64,000 nucleotides of DNA. It comes from Bacillus timonensis (GTDB lineage Bacteria; Bacillota; Bacilli; Bacillales; Bacillaceae_L). The position numbers and the translations under genes were made by a program. A model generated the notes under the pieces. The model did no database searches. It saw nothing but the letters and a program-made list of their open reading frames with translations, and was not told the DNA's origin. The DNA is taken from NCBI GenBank assembly GCA_020171895.1, contig JAIVAN010000011.1, forward strand, positions 1 to 64,000. The letters are read 5' to 3'. Numbering within the stretch: the first letter of the stretch is position 1; each line of letters begins with the position of its first letter. This document shows positions 63,532 through 64,000 of this stretch, in pieces.

Positions 63532-64000
63532 TTAGTTACTCGAAGAACTTTCACTAAGTTGGTATAAAACAACAGTACTAATTGATTTTATTGTCATGAT
63601 ATTTCCTAATATCGAATAAATTGGAGTTTTCCCAGCCTTTTGTTCATCACATACAGCATGCCAAATACCGCTCTTAGGCAAAGTTATTTCTATTTCATAA
63701 GGTTGTGCATTGTGAGCTACGAATATATGATCCCAAGTACCATACTTACCAACATTATGATACACGTATGAGACAACACCTTCTTCACTTGTAGTAAGAA
63801 ATTGTAAATGTTTTCGAACAAGTGAGGCACTAGAAAATCGAAACGCACCATGATATTTTCTTAGCGCAATCAGGCCTTTTACATAATTGACTTCTTCACT
63901 GTATTTACTTTTTCTTGCCCAATCAAGCCAGTTTATATGATTTGGAGAATTATAACTATTCTCAATCCCATTCTTGGTGCGAAAAAACTCTTGACCTGCA
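63532..64000 (-). CDS. amyX: pullulanase type I, C-terminal part (cut by window edge)
   Basis: Debranching enzyme that hydrolyses alpha-1,6 links in pullulan, starch or glycogen (EC 3.2.1.41). The visible 155 or so residues are continuous to the right edge. They include AGQEFFRTKNGIENSYNSP and NHINWLDWARKSKYSEEVNY, from the end of the GH13 barrel, and then the C-terminal beta domain (DHIFVAHNAQPYEIEITLP). The gene must continue beyond 64000, so start and length are unknown. Its position next to ytmP fits amyX of B. subtilis. Confidence 0.9.
   Translation of the reverse strand, partial: AGQEFFRTKNGIENSYNSPNHINWLDWARKSKYSEEVNYVKGLIALRKYHGAFRFSSASLVRKHLQFLTTSEEGVVSYVYHNVGKYGTWDHIFVAHNAQPYEIEITLPKSGIWHAVCDEQKAGKTPIYSILGNIMTIKSISTVVLYQLSESSSSN

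Overview
The window is a stretch of chromosome from a low-GC, endospore-forming Bacillaceae species. It carries an alpha/beta SASP gene (sspA), gerW (ytfJ), a RefZ-type regulator, the bacillithiol-associated protein YtxJ and Bacillus-type sigma-W, sigma-B and T-box signals. Gene order largely follows the ald/sppA-ackA-thiI-ezrA-rpsD-tyrS-acsA-acuABC-ccpA-ytxGHJ-murC-sftA-ytoP-trmB-ytmP-amyX region of Bacillus subtilis. Differences from that order (a class A PBP beside tyrS, an FtsA-like gene, a lone PTS IIC protein, a nicotinate phosphoribosyltransferase pair) and a repeat family that I do not connect with B. subtilis suggest a relative outside the B. subtilis group.

Layout: 1-173 is a 52-bp tandem repeat running off the left edge. 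0.3-6.2 kb: ald, an NCS1 permease, a small unknown gene, moaB-ecsC and the second NAD kinase. 6.7-13.1 kb: a plus-strand run sppA-yteJ, ytfI-ytfJ(gerW), tpx, ytxK, ackA. 13.2-21.7 kb: a minus-strand run ytcJ, ytcI, sspA, thiI-nifS, ezrA. 21.9-27.6 kb: hisJ, refZ, fRMsr (ytsP), methionine gamma-lyase, dgcP. 27.8-33.7 kb: rpsD with its leader, tyrS with a T-box, a class A PBP. 33.7-41 kb: acsA divergent from acuABC, then ccpA and aroA. 41-48.2 kb: an FtsA-like protein with a long C-terminal extension, a holin-like protein, ytxGHJ, a family M29 aminopeptidase, murC. 48.8-57.8 kb: an unknown gene paired with a nicotinate phosphoribosyltransferase, sftA, ytpQ, ytpP, a PTS IIC-like protein, a lipoprotein, ytoQ, a DUF84 NTPase. 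58-64 kb: ytoP, ytzB, ytnP, trmB, a tiny membrane protein, ytzH, ytmP and the 3' end of amyX.

Functional links: acetate metabolism and carbon control sit close together. ackA makes or uses acetyl phosphate, acsA re-activates acetate, acuA/acuC acetylate and deacetylate AcsA, and ccpA encodes the regulator. A near-consensus cre lies between acsA and acuA, and similar sites precede a methionine gamma-lyase and a 56-aa membrane protein. thiI and its dedicated cysteine desulfurase form a tRNA thiolation pair. ezrA, refZ, sftA, murC and the PBP concern division and the envelope.

The most unusual content is a family of about 150-260 bp GC-rich intergenic elements: at least ten substantial copies plus fragments, in both orientations. 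Paired arms change in a compensating way between copies, and three copies share the same 56-bp insertion bordered by TCCT. Other points of interest are the FtsA-like protein with a possibly repetitive C-terminal half, and a PBP reading frame that runs through its own terminator and ends inside acsA.
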